Source: Limnobacter parvus
Lineage (GTDB): Bacteria > Pseudomonadota > Gammaproteobacteria > Burkholderiales > Burkholderiaceae_B
Length of the DNA stretch: 64,000 nucleotides
Direction: 5' to 3'
Assembly: GCF_024623725.1 (NCBI RefSeq)
Contig: NZ_JANKHG010000014.1
Location: forward strand, 124,001-188,000
Shown here: positions 45,589 to 54,554 of the stretch, piece after piece
How positions within the stretch are numbered: the stretch's first letter is position 1
Layout of the letters: each line of letters begins with the position of its first letter
Translations under genes and position numbers: made by a program
The notes under the pieces: generated by a model
What the model was told of the DNA's origin: nothing
Seen by the model: the letters and a program-made list of their open reading frames with translations, nothing else
Databases searched by the model: none

Positions 45589-46452
45589 ATGCTGTATCCC
45601 GAATTATTCAGGTCATTGGAATCTGTTCGATGGAACATGGAAACAGACATCAACTGGGATCAGTTTGATGCCTCCAAACTGTCTGAAGAACAGGCCCAAA
45701 CCATCAAGATGAACGCGATTACCGAGTGGTCGGCCTTGCCCGCCACTGAAATGTTCCTTCGTGACAACAAACACGACAGCGATTTTTCTGCATTCATGTC
45801 CATCTGGTTCTTTGAGGAACAAAAACACTCACTGGTGTTGATGGAATACCTGCGCCGCTTCCGCCCCGATTTGTTGCCCACCGAAGAAGAGCTGCACGCT
45901 GTGCGCTTTGAATTCGACCCAGCCCCGCCACTTGAAACACTGATGCTGCACTTCTGCGGCGAAATTCGTTTGAACCACTGGTACCGCTGTGCTTCAGATT
46001 GGCACACCGAACCCGTGATCAAGCAGATTTACAAAATTATTTCCCACGATGAAGCACGCCACGGCGGCGCTTACCTGCGCTATATGAAAAAAGCGCTGAT
46101 TGAAGTGGGTGATGGCGCGCGCGCTGCATTCAGTAAAATCGGCGTCTTGATGGCTTCAGCCCGCCGCACACAAAAGCCGCTGCACCCCACCAACCTGCAT
46201 GTGAACAAGGACCTGTTCCCGAACGACACGGTGCAAAGCCGACTGCCCGACCCCGATTGGCTGGAAAACTGGCTGGACGGTCAAATTCGTTTTGATGCCG
46301 ACTGGGAAAAGAAGGTAGTGGACCGAATTTTGCACAACATGAGCCTTCTGTTTGAGCGCACATTTGAATCGGTGCAAGACCTGAACCGATACCGAAAGGA
46401 AGTGATTGCGCGCTTGGGCACCACAGATGAACCGGTTGGCTCGGCGGCTTAA
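45589..46452 (+). CDS. Ferritin-like di-iron protein
   Basis: A 287-residue helical protein with two Glu-x-x-His-type iron motifs: EEQKH (near residue 80) and DEARHGG (near residue 150), plus an additional Glu in GEIRLNHWYR. This pattern fits the ferritin-like/acyl-ACP desaturase or AurF-type di-iron superfamily. The reaction could be an oxidation or desaturation; the substrate is unknown. It follows the stress operon after 142 bases and may have its own promoter, so membership in the module is possible but not shown. Confidence 0.8.
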   Translation: MLYPELFRSLESVRWNMETDINWDQFDASKLSEEQAQTIKMNAITEWSALPATEMFLRDNKHDSDFSAFMSIWFFEEQKHSLVLMEYLRRFRPDLLPTEEELHAVRFEFDPAPPLETLMLHFCGEIRLNHWYRCASDWHTEPVIKQIYKIISHDEARHGGAYLRYMKKALIEVGDGARAAFSKIGVLMASARRTQKPLHPTNLHVNKDLFPNDTVQSRLPDPDWLENWLDGQIRFDADWEKKVVDRILHNMSLLFERTFESVQDLNRYRKEVIARLGTTDEPVGSAA

Positions 46453-46947
46453 TTGACGACTGCCGGAAAACCAGCACGCTTTGAAAAGAAAGTGTGCCAC
46501 CCTTCGGAATTGGCCGAACGCGCCAAACAACTCAAAGGCCCCGTGGTTTTTACCAACGGGGTTTTTGATTTGCTGCACCGCGGGCATGTGACCTACCTAG
46601 ACCAAGCGGCGCAAGAAGGCCAAAGCCTGATTGTGGCGGTGAATTCCGATGAATCAGTGAAACGATTGGGCAAGGGGCCAGACAGACCCATCAACACGCA
46701 GGTAGACAGGATGCATGTACTGGCCGCGCTGGAATGTGTGGCGCTCGTTACTTATTTTGAAGAAGACACACCGCTGAATGCCATTCTGGCCGCCAAACCC
46801 GATGTATTGGTAAAAGGTGGAGATTGGCCAGTTGAAAAAATGGTGGGTGCAAAGGAAGTCCAAAGCTGGGGCGGTACTGCACTTTCAATTGCCTTCGAAC
46901 ACGAACGCAGCACCACTGCCACCCTACAAAAAATTCGCAACCTTTAA
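46453..46947 (+). CDS. rfaE2: D-glycero-beta-D-manno-heptose 1-phosphate adenylyltransferase (stand-alone)
   Basis: A 164-residue nucleotidyltransferase of the HldE C-terminal/HldC type, making ADP-heptose for lipopolysaccharide core. Motifs: FTNGVFDLLHRGHVTYL (HxGH-type), VAVNSDESVKRLGKG, and RPINTQVDRMHVLAALECV. The kinase domain of HldE is absent, so a separate HldA is expected elsewhere. The frame begins at a TTG immediately after the previous stop; a GTG at 46492 is an alternative but removes part of the conserved FEKKV start. Confidence 0.9.
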   Translation: MTTAGKPARFEKKVCHPSELAERAKQLKGPVVFTNGVFDLLHRGHVTYLDQAAQEGQSLIVAVNSDESVKRLGKGPDRPINTQVDRMHVLAALECVALVTYFEEDTPLNAILAAKPDVLVKGGDWPVEKMVGAKEVQSWGGTALSIAFEHERSTTATLQKIRNL

Positions 46948-46958
46948 ATCCGCAAACT

Positions 46959-48095
46959 TTAAGCCTTGCTTTGTCCTGTACTTGCCTGCGCAAACTGCTC
47001 GGGCAGGCTGGCCACATGCAAAGTACTGGTTGGAAAAGCGATTTCAGCGCCATGCTGTTCAATAATGTCTGCGATTCTTAGCAGAACGTCTTGCTTGACT
47101 TCATGAAACTTGATCCAGATTGTGGTTTTGGTAAAGGTGTAAACCAGCAGGTTCACACTAGAATCGCCAAACTGGTTCAAGTTCACAATAAGGGTTTGGC
47201 TGTCATCAATTTCATCGTGGTCAGTCAACATGCGTTTTACAGCTTCCACGATGCTTCGCACCTGGGCAATGTCGTCGTAGCGCACACCGATCGTTTCCTG
47301 AATTCGACGATGCGTCATGCGTGAAGGATTTTCAAGTGAAATGGTGCTGAAAGTGGCATTGGGAACGTACAGGGGGCGTTTGTCGAAAGTGCGAATGCGG
47401 GTTAAGCGCCAGCCAATGTGCTCCACAGTGCCTTCAATGTTTTTGTCAGGCGAGCGTACCCATTCACCCACCACGAATGGCCTGTCCATGTACACGGTCA
47501 GCCCACCGAAAAAATTGGCAAGCAGGTCTTTGGCCGCAAAACCGACTGCAATGCCACCTACACCGCCAAATGCCAATACACCTGAAATGCTGAAACCCAG
47601 ATTTTGAAGAATGACCAGTGCTGCAGTGATCACGATAGATGCGCGCAACAACTTGCCGATGGCGCTGGCTGTGGTGGCGTCCAAAGGTTCAGCAAGGCGG
47701 TCCGGGCTTTGCAAGGCGGCTTCGAAACGCTTGGCCAGGCCGAATAAAAACCAGGTGATCAGAATGATGACGCCCACGCGCCGAACCGGGTCAATCAGCT
47801 CAAATATTTCCGCGTCAGCAGCCGCATCGGTAATTTTCGCAGCCCAAGAAATACCCAACAACCAAATCAGCAGTTTCAATGGCTTGCGCGCGCTTTCAAG
47901 CAATACATCGTCCCAGCGGTTGCTTGAATTTTCAGCCAGATGCCCCAGTTTCTTGAATACCAAGCCCACCACATAGCTTAGAGCGACAGTCAAAAAGACC
48001 ACTGCAAATACTTTGTAAACCCAAGTGTTGTAATTTAATAAACTCGCAGGGATGCCCATGTTTGCGAGCCACGCCTGTACGCTGAGAAAATTCAT
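46959..48095 (-). CDS. Mechanosensitive channel, MscS family
   Basis: A 378-residue MscS-type channel. Membrane spans lie in the first 180 residues; the pore-lining helix carries the Gly/Ala-rich GVLAFGGVGGIAVGFAAKDLLANFFGG segment (split as GVGGIAVGFAAKD and LLANFFGG), followed by a beta domain with PFVVGEWVRSPDKNIEGTVE and IRTFDKRPLYVPNATFS. It opens under osmotic downshock. It is convergent with rfaE2 and precedes a terminator on the upstream side. Confidence 0.94.
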   Translation of the reverse strand: MNFLSVQAWLANMGIPASLLNYNTWVYKVFAVVFLTVALSYVVGLVFKKLGHLAENSSNRWDDVLLESARKPLKLLIWLLGISWAAKITDAAADAEIFELIDPVRRVGVIILITWFLFGLAKRFEAALQSPDRLAEPLDATTASAIGKLLRASIVITAALVILQNLGFSISGVLAFGGVGGIAVGFAAKDLLANFFGGLTVYMDRPFVVGEWVRSPDKNIEGTVEHIGWRLTRIRTFDKRPLYVPNATFSTISLENPSRMTHRRIQETIGVRYDDIAQVRSIVEAVKRMLTDHDEIDDSQTLIVNLNQFGDSSVNLLVYTFTKTTIWIKFHEVKQDVLLRIADIIEQHGAEIAFPTSTLHVASLPEQFAQASTGQSKA

Positions 48096-48143
48096 AAAAG
48101 CTCATTCAATTGATCAACACCGACAGTGTAGAGGCTGAACAAC

Positions 48144-48169
48144 AAAAATGCCCGCAAGCGGGCATTTTT
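48144..48169 (-). terminator. Strong intrinsic terminator
   Basis: AAAAATGCCCG and CGGGCATTTTT pair around CAAG, giving an 11-bp stem with T-runs on both strands. It lies downstream of the Ala/Lys-rich gene and upstream of the MscS gene on the minus strand, and is symmetrical enough to work in both directions. This is the clearest intrinsic terminator in the window. Confidence 0.85.
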
Positions 48170-48191
48170 CGAACTTCGGAAAATCGACAAA

Positions 48192-48677
48192 TTACTTGGC
48201 GTTTGCCTTCATTTTGGCTTCAGCCTTCCTTCTGGATTCAGCCTCAATTTTTGATTCAGCTTTTACCTTGGCATCGGCTTCAGCTTTTGCTTTTGATTTC
48301 TCAGCTTTGTCCTCGGCGTTGCCTTCTCTTTTCACCTCTGACTTTGCATCCACGTCCACATCGGCGCTGGAACCCACTTTTCCTTTCGCGTCACCCGTGC
48401 GCTTGGCTGCTTCATCTTTTGCTATTGAATTAAGCGCGCCAGCCTCGCTTCGCTTTGCATCGCCCTGTGATTTAGCACCATTTACGGCTGCGCTTGACTT
48501 GCCTTTCACATCTGCGTTGGCATTCGCATCTGCATTCGCACCAGCATTCACAGAAACACCCGGTACATCGGCTTTTACACCAGCACCGGCGCTCACACCA
48601 AGACCAACCGCCATGGCGGATGCGGAAAAAATCAGGGCACTGCTTGCAATGGCGAATTTAAATGTAGTTTTGTTCAT
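48192..48677 (-). CDS. Ala/Lys/Asp-rich exported protein of unknown function
   Basis: A 161-residue protein with a signal peptide (FAIASSALIFSASAMAV, cleaved near AMA). The mature chain is almost wholly low complexity: short degenerate repeats such as NADANANADVKG, VGSSADVDVDAKSEVK and KAEADAKVKAESKIEAE. No Cys or Trp, highly charged. It is probably disordered or a long helix in the periplasm. The hairpin at 48682-48714 overlaps its likely ribosome-binding site. I recognise no family. Confidence 0.7.
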   Translation of the reverse strand: MNKTTFKFAIASSALIFSASAMAVGLGVSAGAGVKADVPGVSVNAGANADANANADVKGKSSAAVNGAKSQGDAKRSEAGALNSIAKDEAAKRTGDAKGKVGSSADVDVDAKSEVKREGNAEDKAEKSKAKAEADAKVKAESKIEAESRRKAEAKMKANAK

Positions 48678-48681
48678 ATCG

Positions 48682-48714
48682 GTAGTTCCCTGTGGATTGT
48701 TGTTTGGGAACTAC
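48682..48714 (-). promoter_or_regulatory. Leader hairpin overlapping the ribosome site of the Ala/Lys-rich gene
   Basis: GTAGTTCCC (48682-48690) and GGGAACTAC (48706-48714) form a perfect 9-bp stem with a 15-base loop. On the minus strand the downstream arm holds the only purine-rich GGGAA close to the start codon, eight bases before the ATG. Folding would hide the ribosome-binding site. It may also end the ppk2 region. The stem is seen; control is inferred. Confidence 0.5.
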
Positions 48715-48722
48715 AATAACGG

Positions 48723-49658
48723 TTATGTTCCTTGAGCCGTTGACGGCTTCTTCCAGAAATCACTTTTGGCAACAGCCGGATCGGGTTCGGGCCAAGCCAG
48801 CCCCATTCGCTCAAGCGTACCCACCAGAATTTCCGCCACCAACATATTTCTAAAGCCTTTGTGATCTGCAGGAATAATCCACCACGGGGCGTGTTTGGTA
48901 CAGGTTTTTTCAAGCACTTGTTCGTATGCATTGGCGTACATGCTGTAGTTTTCACTGCAATGCAGGTCTTTTTCTGTCAGCTTCCAGCGTTTGTCCGGGG
49001 CTTCCCAGCGCTCAACCATGCGTTGGTGCTGCTCTTCGCGCGAAATATTCAGGAAAATCTTCAACACCGTGGTGTCGGTTTCAACCAAAAGCCGTTCGAA
49101 ATCATTGGCTTGGCGAACACGCTCCTCCACCCATGTGGGCGACACATTGTCTTGAATAATTGGCATGATGATGCCGTCGTAATGCGATCGATTGAAAATA
49201 ACCGACTGCCCAGCACCAGGCACATGCGGGTGCACGCGCCACAGAAAATCATGCGCTGCCTCGTTTTCTGAAGGTTCTTTGAATGACACCATGCGCAGTG
49301 CCATGGGGTGAACTGAGCGCATGATGGCGCGGGCTGCACCGTCTTTTCCGGCCGTATCCATGCCCTGCAAAATCACAAGCAACTTTCGTTCGCCTTGCGC
49401 GTACAAGCAGGTGAGCAACTGGTTCAAACGCTCGGATAGCTGATCGATTCGCTCGTGCATGTCCTCTTTGGAAGGCATGTCACCATAGCGTGTGGGCCAT
49501 TGTCTCAAACGCACCGCCTTGCCGTTCACCATGCAGGCTTGACCCAGAATTTCCCACTGGCTTTCAGGCACCAAGGCGTCGGGAAGTACTTTTTCAGAGC
49601 GCTTTGACTCTTTTTTTCTGGTGGTTTTGATGTCAGGTTTGTTGTCTGTCTTCGTCAT
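48723..49658 (-). CDS. ppk2: Polyphosphate kinase 2 family protein
   Basis: A 311-residue PPK2-family phosphotransferase that uses polyphosphate to phosphorylate nucleotides (or the reverse). Walker A is GMDTAGKDG (residues 99-107); the following VHPMALRMVSFKEPSENE and NRSHYDGIIMP, and the SREEQHQRMVERWEAPDKRWK lid region, are PPK2 signatures. It overlaps the 3' end of the indolepyruvate oxidoreductase gene by 26 bases. Whether it prefers ADP, AMP or GDP is not readable here. Confidence 0.93.
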   Translation of the reverse strand: MTKTDNKPDIKTTRKKESKRSEKVLPDALVPESQWEILGQACMVNGKAVRLRQWPTRYGDMPSKEDMHERIDQLSERLNQLLTCLYAQGERKLLVILQGMDTAGKDGAARAIMRSVHPMALRMVSFKEPSENEAAHDFLWRVHPHVPGAGQSVIFNRSHYDGIIMPIIQDNVSPTWVEERVRQANDFERLLVETDTTVLKIFLNISREEQHQRMVERWEAPDKRWKLTEKDLHCSENYSMYANAYEQVLEKTCTKHAPWWIIPADHKGFRNMLVAEILVGTLERMGLAWPEPDPAVAKSDFWKKPSTAQGT

Positions 49659-52600
49659 GCTGATCCAGGTTGGTCTTGTTTTCTACGGACTTTTGAATTT
49701 CGAACCGCACTTTGTCAAATGATTCAATTCGCACCTGACCAAATCCTTTGACTTGGTTAAACAGGTCAAGGGTGTGATTCACGCTTTTGCTGTGCTGCAC
49801 CATTGAAGGATTATTGTGCATCAGTTCGATCCACGATTCAAACCAGTTCATTAGTAGAGTCTGGTTTTTACGTTCTAAAGTTCCCTTGAAGGGATCGATC
49901 CAGGTGCCTCGAATCCCGCGAATTGCAGCCAGGGCCTTGAGCACAGGCCGAACCCAAACACCCAACTTTATTTTTCGAGGGCGGTCTGTGTGCCCGGCCA
50001 ACCAGGCTGGTGCAAAGTGAAAATACACATTGGCACCCGGTTCAAACTGACCCAGTGTTTCTTGGCGCCATTGGGGATCAGAATGCAAACGGGCCACTTC
50101 ATATTCGTCTTTGAAAGCCAGCAATTTGTAGTAGGTGCTGCACAAACGCACCCATTGGTGCATGCGCCCGCACGCTTCAAACAAAGCGCGCAAGGGCAAC
50201 ACTCTGGCTGTGAAACGATCAGCCAGCGCCTTGTTTTGATAACGCGCTAACTCTTGCTGGTAGCGGTCAAGTTGTTCATCCGCACTTTCTGCCCGATAGC
50301 TTGTTTTTTGCATAGGCAACAGCAATTCAAGTGCAGGCAGGTCTTGCACAGCGAGGCGCCCCATATCAAAAGCCAGTAGGTTTTCCTTCACCTTCACACC
50401 ATTCAACTCGATGGCTCGGCGCAAGGCGGCCAAATGCAGGGGCAAAAATCCGTGCTGCCACACCACACCCAGCAAAAATGCATTGGCATACACGGTGTCG
50501 CCTAACAATTGATCAGCCAGCCACTGGGCTCGAATGGGATGGAATTGCTTTTCGGGGTGCTTTAGGGCCCGCGCAATGTCGGCATGCGTTTGCTCAACAG
50601 GCACACACCAGTCTCGCTGGGCAATAAAATCGGCAGTGGGCGGCGTGTCGGTGTTCACCACAGCGAATGCCTCGTTGCTGAGCAACTCCAGCGTTTTTTC
50701 GTGTGCGGAAACCAGCAAGTCGCCGCCAATCATCAGGTCAGCTTCGCCCACCGGAATTTTCGAGGAGGCCAAGGGTGTGCCTGCGGGGGCAAACTGCACA
50801 TGTGAAAAAACTGCACCGCCCTTTTGCGCCAAACCAGCCATGTCCAAGCCCAGTGCCTGCATGCCTTGAAGGTGTGCGGCCATGCCCAGCCAGGCACCAA
50901 TGGTGACCACGCCCGTGCCGCCCACACCGTTGATTAACACGGCGTAGCGTTTGTCCAGCGCATCAGGATGAACAACAAAACGGGGTTCAGCCAAGCCAGC
51001 GCGGGCTTTCGCCAAGGCGTCGGCGGCGGTGGTATTTTTGCGCTTGACCAATTCAGCGCCTTCTACAGTCACCAGGCTAGGGCACAGACCTTCAAGGCAA
51101 CTGTAATCTTTGTTGCAGGTCGACTGGTTGATGGTTCGCTTCACGCCCCATGGTGTTGAAACCGGTTCAATCGAAAGGCAGTTGGAGTGCTTGGAGCAAT
51201 CACCACAGCCCTCACACACCCGCGGGTTGATCAGCACCCGCTTGGCCGGGTTGGGAAACAGCAGCTTGCCTGTTGCCGGGTCAGTGCGTTTGCGCCTGCG
51301 TCGTTTTTCCGAGGCACAGGTTTGCTCGTACACCAGCACGGTAGTACCGGAAGTGTTGCGCAGTGTTTTCTGCACTGTGTCCATGTCCCGGCGATCAAAC
51401 ACCTCAATGCCTTCGGCCAGTGGATCGACGGGTGACTTGCGCCGGTGTTGTTCCGGGTTGTCGCTCACAATCACGATTTTGGCCACCCCTTCTGCTGCCA
51501 GTTGACGGGTGAGTTGCGGCACAGTCAACGTGCCATCCAGTTGTTGGCCGCCGGTCATGGCCACAGCGTCGTTGTAAAGTAGTTTGTAAGTGATGTTCAC
51601 ACCTGCTGACACACTGGCCCGAATCGCAAGAATGCCGGAATGAAAGTAAGTACCATCGCCCAGATTGGCAAACACATGCTGTGTTTCAGTGAAGGGAGCT
51701 TGGCCAATCCAGGGCACACCCTCTCCACCCATTTGCGTGTAGGTTTGGGTGTTTCGGTCCATCCACACCGCCATGTAATGGCAGCCAATACCCGCCATGG
51801 CGCGGCTGCCTTCAGGCACTTTGGTGGAGGTGTTGTGCGGGCAACCCGAGCAAAAATACGGCTTCCGTTCCACTGGCAAATGCACGGGGCGGCCCACTTC
51901 GTGGCGTTGCGCAATGGCCTGTATCCTGCTGGCTATGTGGTTTTGTACATCGACGGGCAATTGCAGGTGTTGCAGGCGTTTGGCAACGGCTTGCGCAATT
52001 AGCGCTGGGTCCAGTTCATAGTGGCTGGGTAGCAACCAACTGCCCTGCGGCAGCGACCATTCGCCGCCTTCGCGACCATCCTCGGAAAGCCGTTCATCAA
52101 ACTTACCGTACACCTTGGGGCGCACATCTTCTCTCCATGCATACAGCTCTTCCTTGATTTGGTATTCCACCAGCTGGCGTTTTTCCTCAACCACCAGAAT
52201 TTCCTGCAAGCCTTGCGCAAAGTCGCGAATGCCCACCGCATCCAAAGGCCACACCATGCCCACTTTGAACACCCGAATGCCAATTTCGGCGCAGCGTTGC
52301 GGCGTCAAACCCAGATCATTCAAAGCCTGCAGCGTATCTTGATAGGCTTTTCCAGTGGCAACAATGCCAAACCGCGCATGCGGAGAATCAATGACTGTGC
52401 GGTTGATGCCATTGGCGCGGGCAAATGCCAGTGCAGCATACAGTTTGTGGTCGATTAAACGCGCTTCCTGGGCCAGCGCTGTGTCTGGCCAACGGATATT
52501 CAAACCGCCCTCTGGCATGGTGAAGTCGGTGGGCAACTGCATGCGATGGCGCTGCGGATCAATGTCGACGGTGGCCGAGCATTCCACCACATCGGCCACG

Positions 52601-53220
52601 GTTTTCAGGCCCACCCAAACACCTGCATAGCGGCTCATTGAGTAACCCAACATACCAAAATCTATGATTTCCTGCACATTGCTGGGGTACAGCACAGGAA
52701 TCAAGGCGGCTTTAAGCACATGGTCGGATTGATGTGGCAAGGTCGAGCTTTTCGCGGCGTGGTCATCACCAGCCACCAACAACACCCCACCGTGCTTCGA
52801 AGTACCTGCAGCGTTGGCATGTTTGAATACATCCAGGCTGCGGTCTACGCCAGGCCCTTTGCCATACCAAAGGCCAAACACACCATCTACTTTCGCACCT
52901 TGAAACAAATTCAGTTGCTGGCTGCCCCACACAGAGGTTGCGGCAAGGTCCTCATTCAGGCCAGGCTGAAAATGAATGTTCAGCGGCTTCAAGAACTTTT
53001 CGGCACCCCAGAAAGCCTGATCTACGCCCCCCAAAGGCGAACCCCGATAGCCCGACACGAAACCACCGGTATTCAAGCCGTTAATTCGATCTACTTCAGC
53101 TTGCAACAGAGTGAGGCGAACCAGGGCTTGAGCACCGGTCAGAAAAACACGACCTTTTGGAAGAGAATACTTGTCGTTAAGCTCAACAGGACGGTATGCA
53201 GGGTGATACGGGGCATTCAT
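49633..53220 (-). CDS. Fused indolepyruvate ferredoxin oxidoreductase (IorA-IorB type)
   Basis: A 1195-residue fusion of the alpha and beta subunits of 2-oxoacid:ferredoxin oxidoreductases acting on aryl pyruvates. N-terminal TPP-enzyme domains (GYRGSPLGGVDQAFWG; GIGCHYMAVWMDR), a TPP/Mg segment with ANLGDGTYFHSG, an Fe-S domain (CEGCGDCSKHSNC and NKDYSCLEGLCPS), and a C-terminal gamma-type domain with NGVGGTGVVTIGAWLGMAAH. Large fused forms occur in many proteobacteria. The true acceptor, ferredoxin or other, is not shown. It overlaps ppk2. Confidence 0.94.
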   Translation of the reverse strand: MNAPYHPAYRPVELNDKYSLPKGRVFLTGAQALVRLTLLQAEVDRINGLNTGGFVSGYRGSPLGGVDQAFWGAEKFLKPLNIHFQPGLNEDLAATSVWGSQQLNLFQGAKVDGVFGLWYGKGPGVDRSLDVFKHANAAGTSKHGGVLLVAGDDHAAKSSTLPHQSDHVLKAALIPVLYPSNVQEIIDFGMLGYSMSRYAGVWVGLKTVADVVECSATVDIDPQRHRMQLPTDFTMPEGGLNIRWPDTALAQEARLIDHKLYAALAFARANGINRTVIDSPHARFGIVATGKAYQDTLQALNDLGLTPQRCAEIGIRVFKVGMVWPLDAVGIRDFAQGLQEILVVEEKRQLVEYQIKEELYAWREDVRPKVYGKFDERLSEDGREGGEWSLPQGSWLLPSHYELDPALIAQAVAKRLQHLQLPVDVQNHIASRIQAIAQRHEVGRPVHLPVERKPYFCSGCPHNTSTKVPEGSRAMAGIGCHYMAVWMDRNTQTYTQMGGEGVPWIGQAPFTETQHVFANLGDGTYFHSGILAIRASVSAGVNITYKLLYNDAVAMTGGQQLDGTLTVPQLTRQLAAEGVAKIVIVSDNPEQHRRKSPVDPLAEGIEVFDRRDMDTVQKTLRNTSGTTVLVYEQTCASEKRRRRKRTDPATGKLLFPNPAKRVLINPRVCEGCGDCSKHSNCLSIEPVSTPWGVKRTINQSTCNKDYSCLEGLCPSLVTVEGAELVKRKNTTAADALAKARAGLAEPRFVVHPDALDKRYAVLINGVGGTGVVTIGAWLGMAAHLQGMQALGLDMAGLAQKGGAVFSHVQFAPAGTPLASSKIPVGEADLMIGGDLLVSAHEKTLELLSNEAFAVVNTDTPPTADFIAQRDWCVPVEQTHADIARALKHPEKQFHPIRAQWLADQLLGDTVYANAFLLGVVWQHGFLPLHLAALRRAIELNGVKVKENLLAFDMGRLAVQDLPALELLLPMQKTSYRAESADEQLDRYQQELARYQNKALADRFTARVLPLRALFEACGRMHQWVRLCSTYYKLLAFKDEYEVARLHSDPQWRQETLGQFEPGANVYFHFAPAWLAGHTDRPRKIKLGVWVRPVLKALAAIRGIRGTWIDPFKGTLERKNQTLLMNWFESWIELMHNNPSMVQHSKSVNHTLDLFNQVKGFGQVRIESFDKVRFEIQKSVENKTNLDQHDEDRQQT

Positions 53221-53354
53221 AACTACGGTCCTCCAAGGAACAGGTGGGTTCCAGCGAGTAGCAGGTGCCCAGTGCTTGCCTTGTGAGCGGCACTGGACTT
53301 TTAATCCACTGAATTAATCCTCTGAATTCAGTTTTACACAGAGCCCCCCGGGCT

Positions 53355-54098
53355 TCAAGTCCCCTGGCGGGATGAAGGATTCAATTCTGCGTCCTCAATG
53401 TCGATGTCTTTTACTTTGTCGACCTTGAACATTTCCTCGGGGCGTGGGTAGCTTTTTTTGGTTCTGCGCGCGGGCAACTTCTCGCCCGAAAACATTTCAA
53501 CCGCAGTTCGCGCCACTTCCTTGGTGTCCAACGCTGCGTAGGCAGACACAATTGCCGCACCCGCAAACGGCACGATTCGAGACGCAGTGCGCTTGGCAAC
53601 ACGCTCAAAAATTGCCTGCCCAATCTGCTTGCCAACCCGCACTGCAATGTCTTTACTGCCACTGCGGGTAAAGCGGTCAATCATATCAAGCACGGATTTG
53701 CCCGATTTGTCGTCATGGTCCAGGGGAATGGATCGCTCATATTCCCGCATGGCAGTGCCTGCCACATGGCTAAACAGGCAGCGCATCAACTCTTCTTCGG
53801 TTAAGGGCTTTTTGTGACCAAATGCAACTGCAATGTCCACCACCATCTGGGATTGAATGCGCCACACAATCACCAAGTCGGGCAGTACAGTCAGCATACC
53901 CAGTGGCCCTACCGGCAAGGCCAAGCCGCCAGACACCGCCGCAGCCTTTGCGCATGCTTTTTGGGTAATTTCTTTGGCGCGATCATAGGGTCTTTTCGCT
54001 TTGCCAGCTTCCTTGCTTTCTGGTACGCCACCGGTAACCATTCCAAACACTGCATGCAGGGGCCCCATAAGGGCTCTGGGTAAGTTGCTCTTTTGCAT
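53355..54098 (-). CDS. EcsC-like protein
   Basis: A 247-residue protein I tentatively assign to the EcsC family. Supporting segments are a central hydrophobic GPLGMLTVLPDLVIVWRIQSQMV and a later amphipathic Ala-rich helix (IGQAIFERVAKRTASRIVPFAGAA, here shortened in concept). The C-terminus is charged and low complexity (DKVKDIDIEDAEL). Function is unknown. It is between the indolepyruvate oxidoreductase and the tad locus, divergent from the latter, with no operon partners. Confidence 0.5.
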   Translation of the reverse strand: MQKSNLPRALMGPLHAVFGMVTGGVPESKEAGKAKRPYDRAKEITQKACAKAAAVSGGLALPVGPLGMLTVLPDLVIVWRIQSQMVVDIAVAFGHKKPLTEEELMRCLFSHVAGTAMREYERSIPLDHDDKSGKSVLDMIDRFTRSGSKDIAVRVGKQIGQAIFERVAKRTASRIVPFAGAAIVSAYAALDTKEVARTAVEMFSGEKLPARRTKKSYPRPEEMFKVDKVKDIDIEDAELNPSSRQGT

Positions 54099-54271
54099 TA
54101 ATAATCAACCAAAGGCAAATTGTTTCTAGTCGGATTAGTGATCAAGTCACATACTTGGTTTAATATCGTAACTCACAAGGTGTAATCACATCGGTGTCAG
54201 ACCCCTGACTTTTTCGTGATCCTTGGGGTCAAAATTCGGAATAGACGGTGCAATACTCACTCTATTTTGTG

Positions 54272-54307
54272 TTTTGATCCATTTGGTGATCCCCTAATAT
54301 GGGGATC
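54272..54307 (+). promoter_or_regulatory. Candidate flp/tad promoter with palindrome over the -10
   Basis: TTTTGA (54272-54277), a 17-base gap and TAATAT (54295-54300) form a plausible promoter. The TAATAT is flanked by GATCCCC (54288-54294) and GGGGATC (54301-54307), a perfect 7-bp inverted repeat. A repressor could cover the -10. It lies 41 bases upstream of the flp start, where the tad operon transcript should begin. Binding factor unknown. Confidence 0.5.
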
Positions 54308-54347
54308 TTCGACCTTGAGTTGATGTTTTCACACAGGAGTGAATGTC

Positions 54348-54533
54348 ATGATTAAAGCAGCAAAAAAGCAGTTGGTTCTGAAACGCAAGCAAGAAGGTGC
54401 GTCTTTGATTGAATACGCGGTAATTGCAGCCTTGGTTGTGGCTCTGGCTGTGGCCGGCTTCGCTACCTTGGGTGGCGGTTTGGATACTGCATTTGGCAAC
54501 ATCGTTACCTCGCTGACGGGCGGTGGTGATTAA
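54348..54533 (+). CDS. flp: Flp-type IVb pilin
   Basis: The major Flp pilin, 61 residues. After a basic leader the cleavage motif EG-ASLIEYAVIAAL has Glu at +5 and Tyr at +6, the Flp signature; the hydrophobic helix continues to about residue 40, and the tail ends TSLTGGGD. ATG at 54348 is chosen over GTG 54339 because AGGAG lies eight bases upstream. Cleaved by a TadV/CpaA-type peptidase not present here. It is separated from tadE by 21 bases and is probably expressed most strongly in the operon. Confidence 0.93.
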   Translation: MIKAAKKQLVLKRKQEGASLIEYAVIAALVVALAVAGFATLGGGLDTAFGNIVTSLTGGGD

Positions 54534-54554
54534 ACAAATTATCACGAATTGTTA

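Noticed and set aside
48148-48735. 195-residue plus-strand frame opposite the Ala/Lys-rich gene
   Set aside because: Its low-complexity sequence is the antisense of GC-biased repeats; the minus-strand frame has the signal peptide and terminator.
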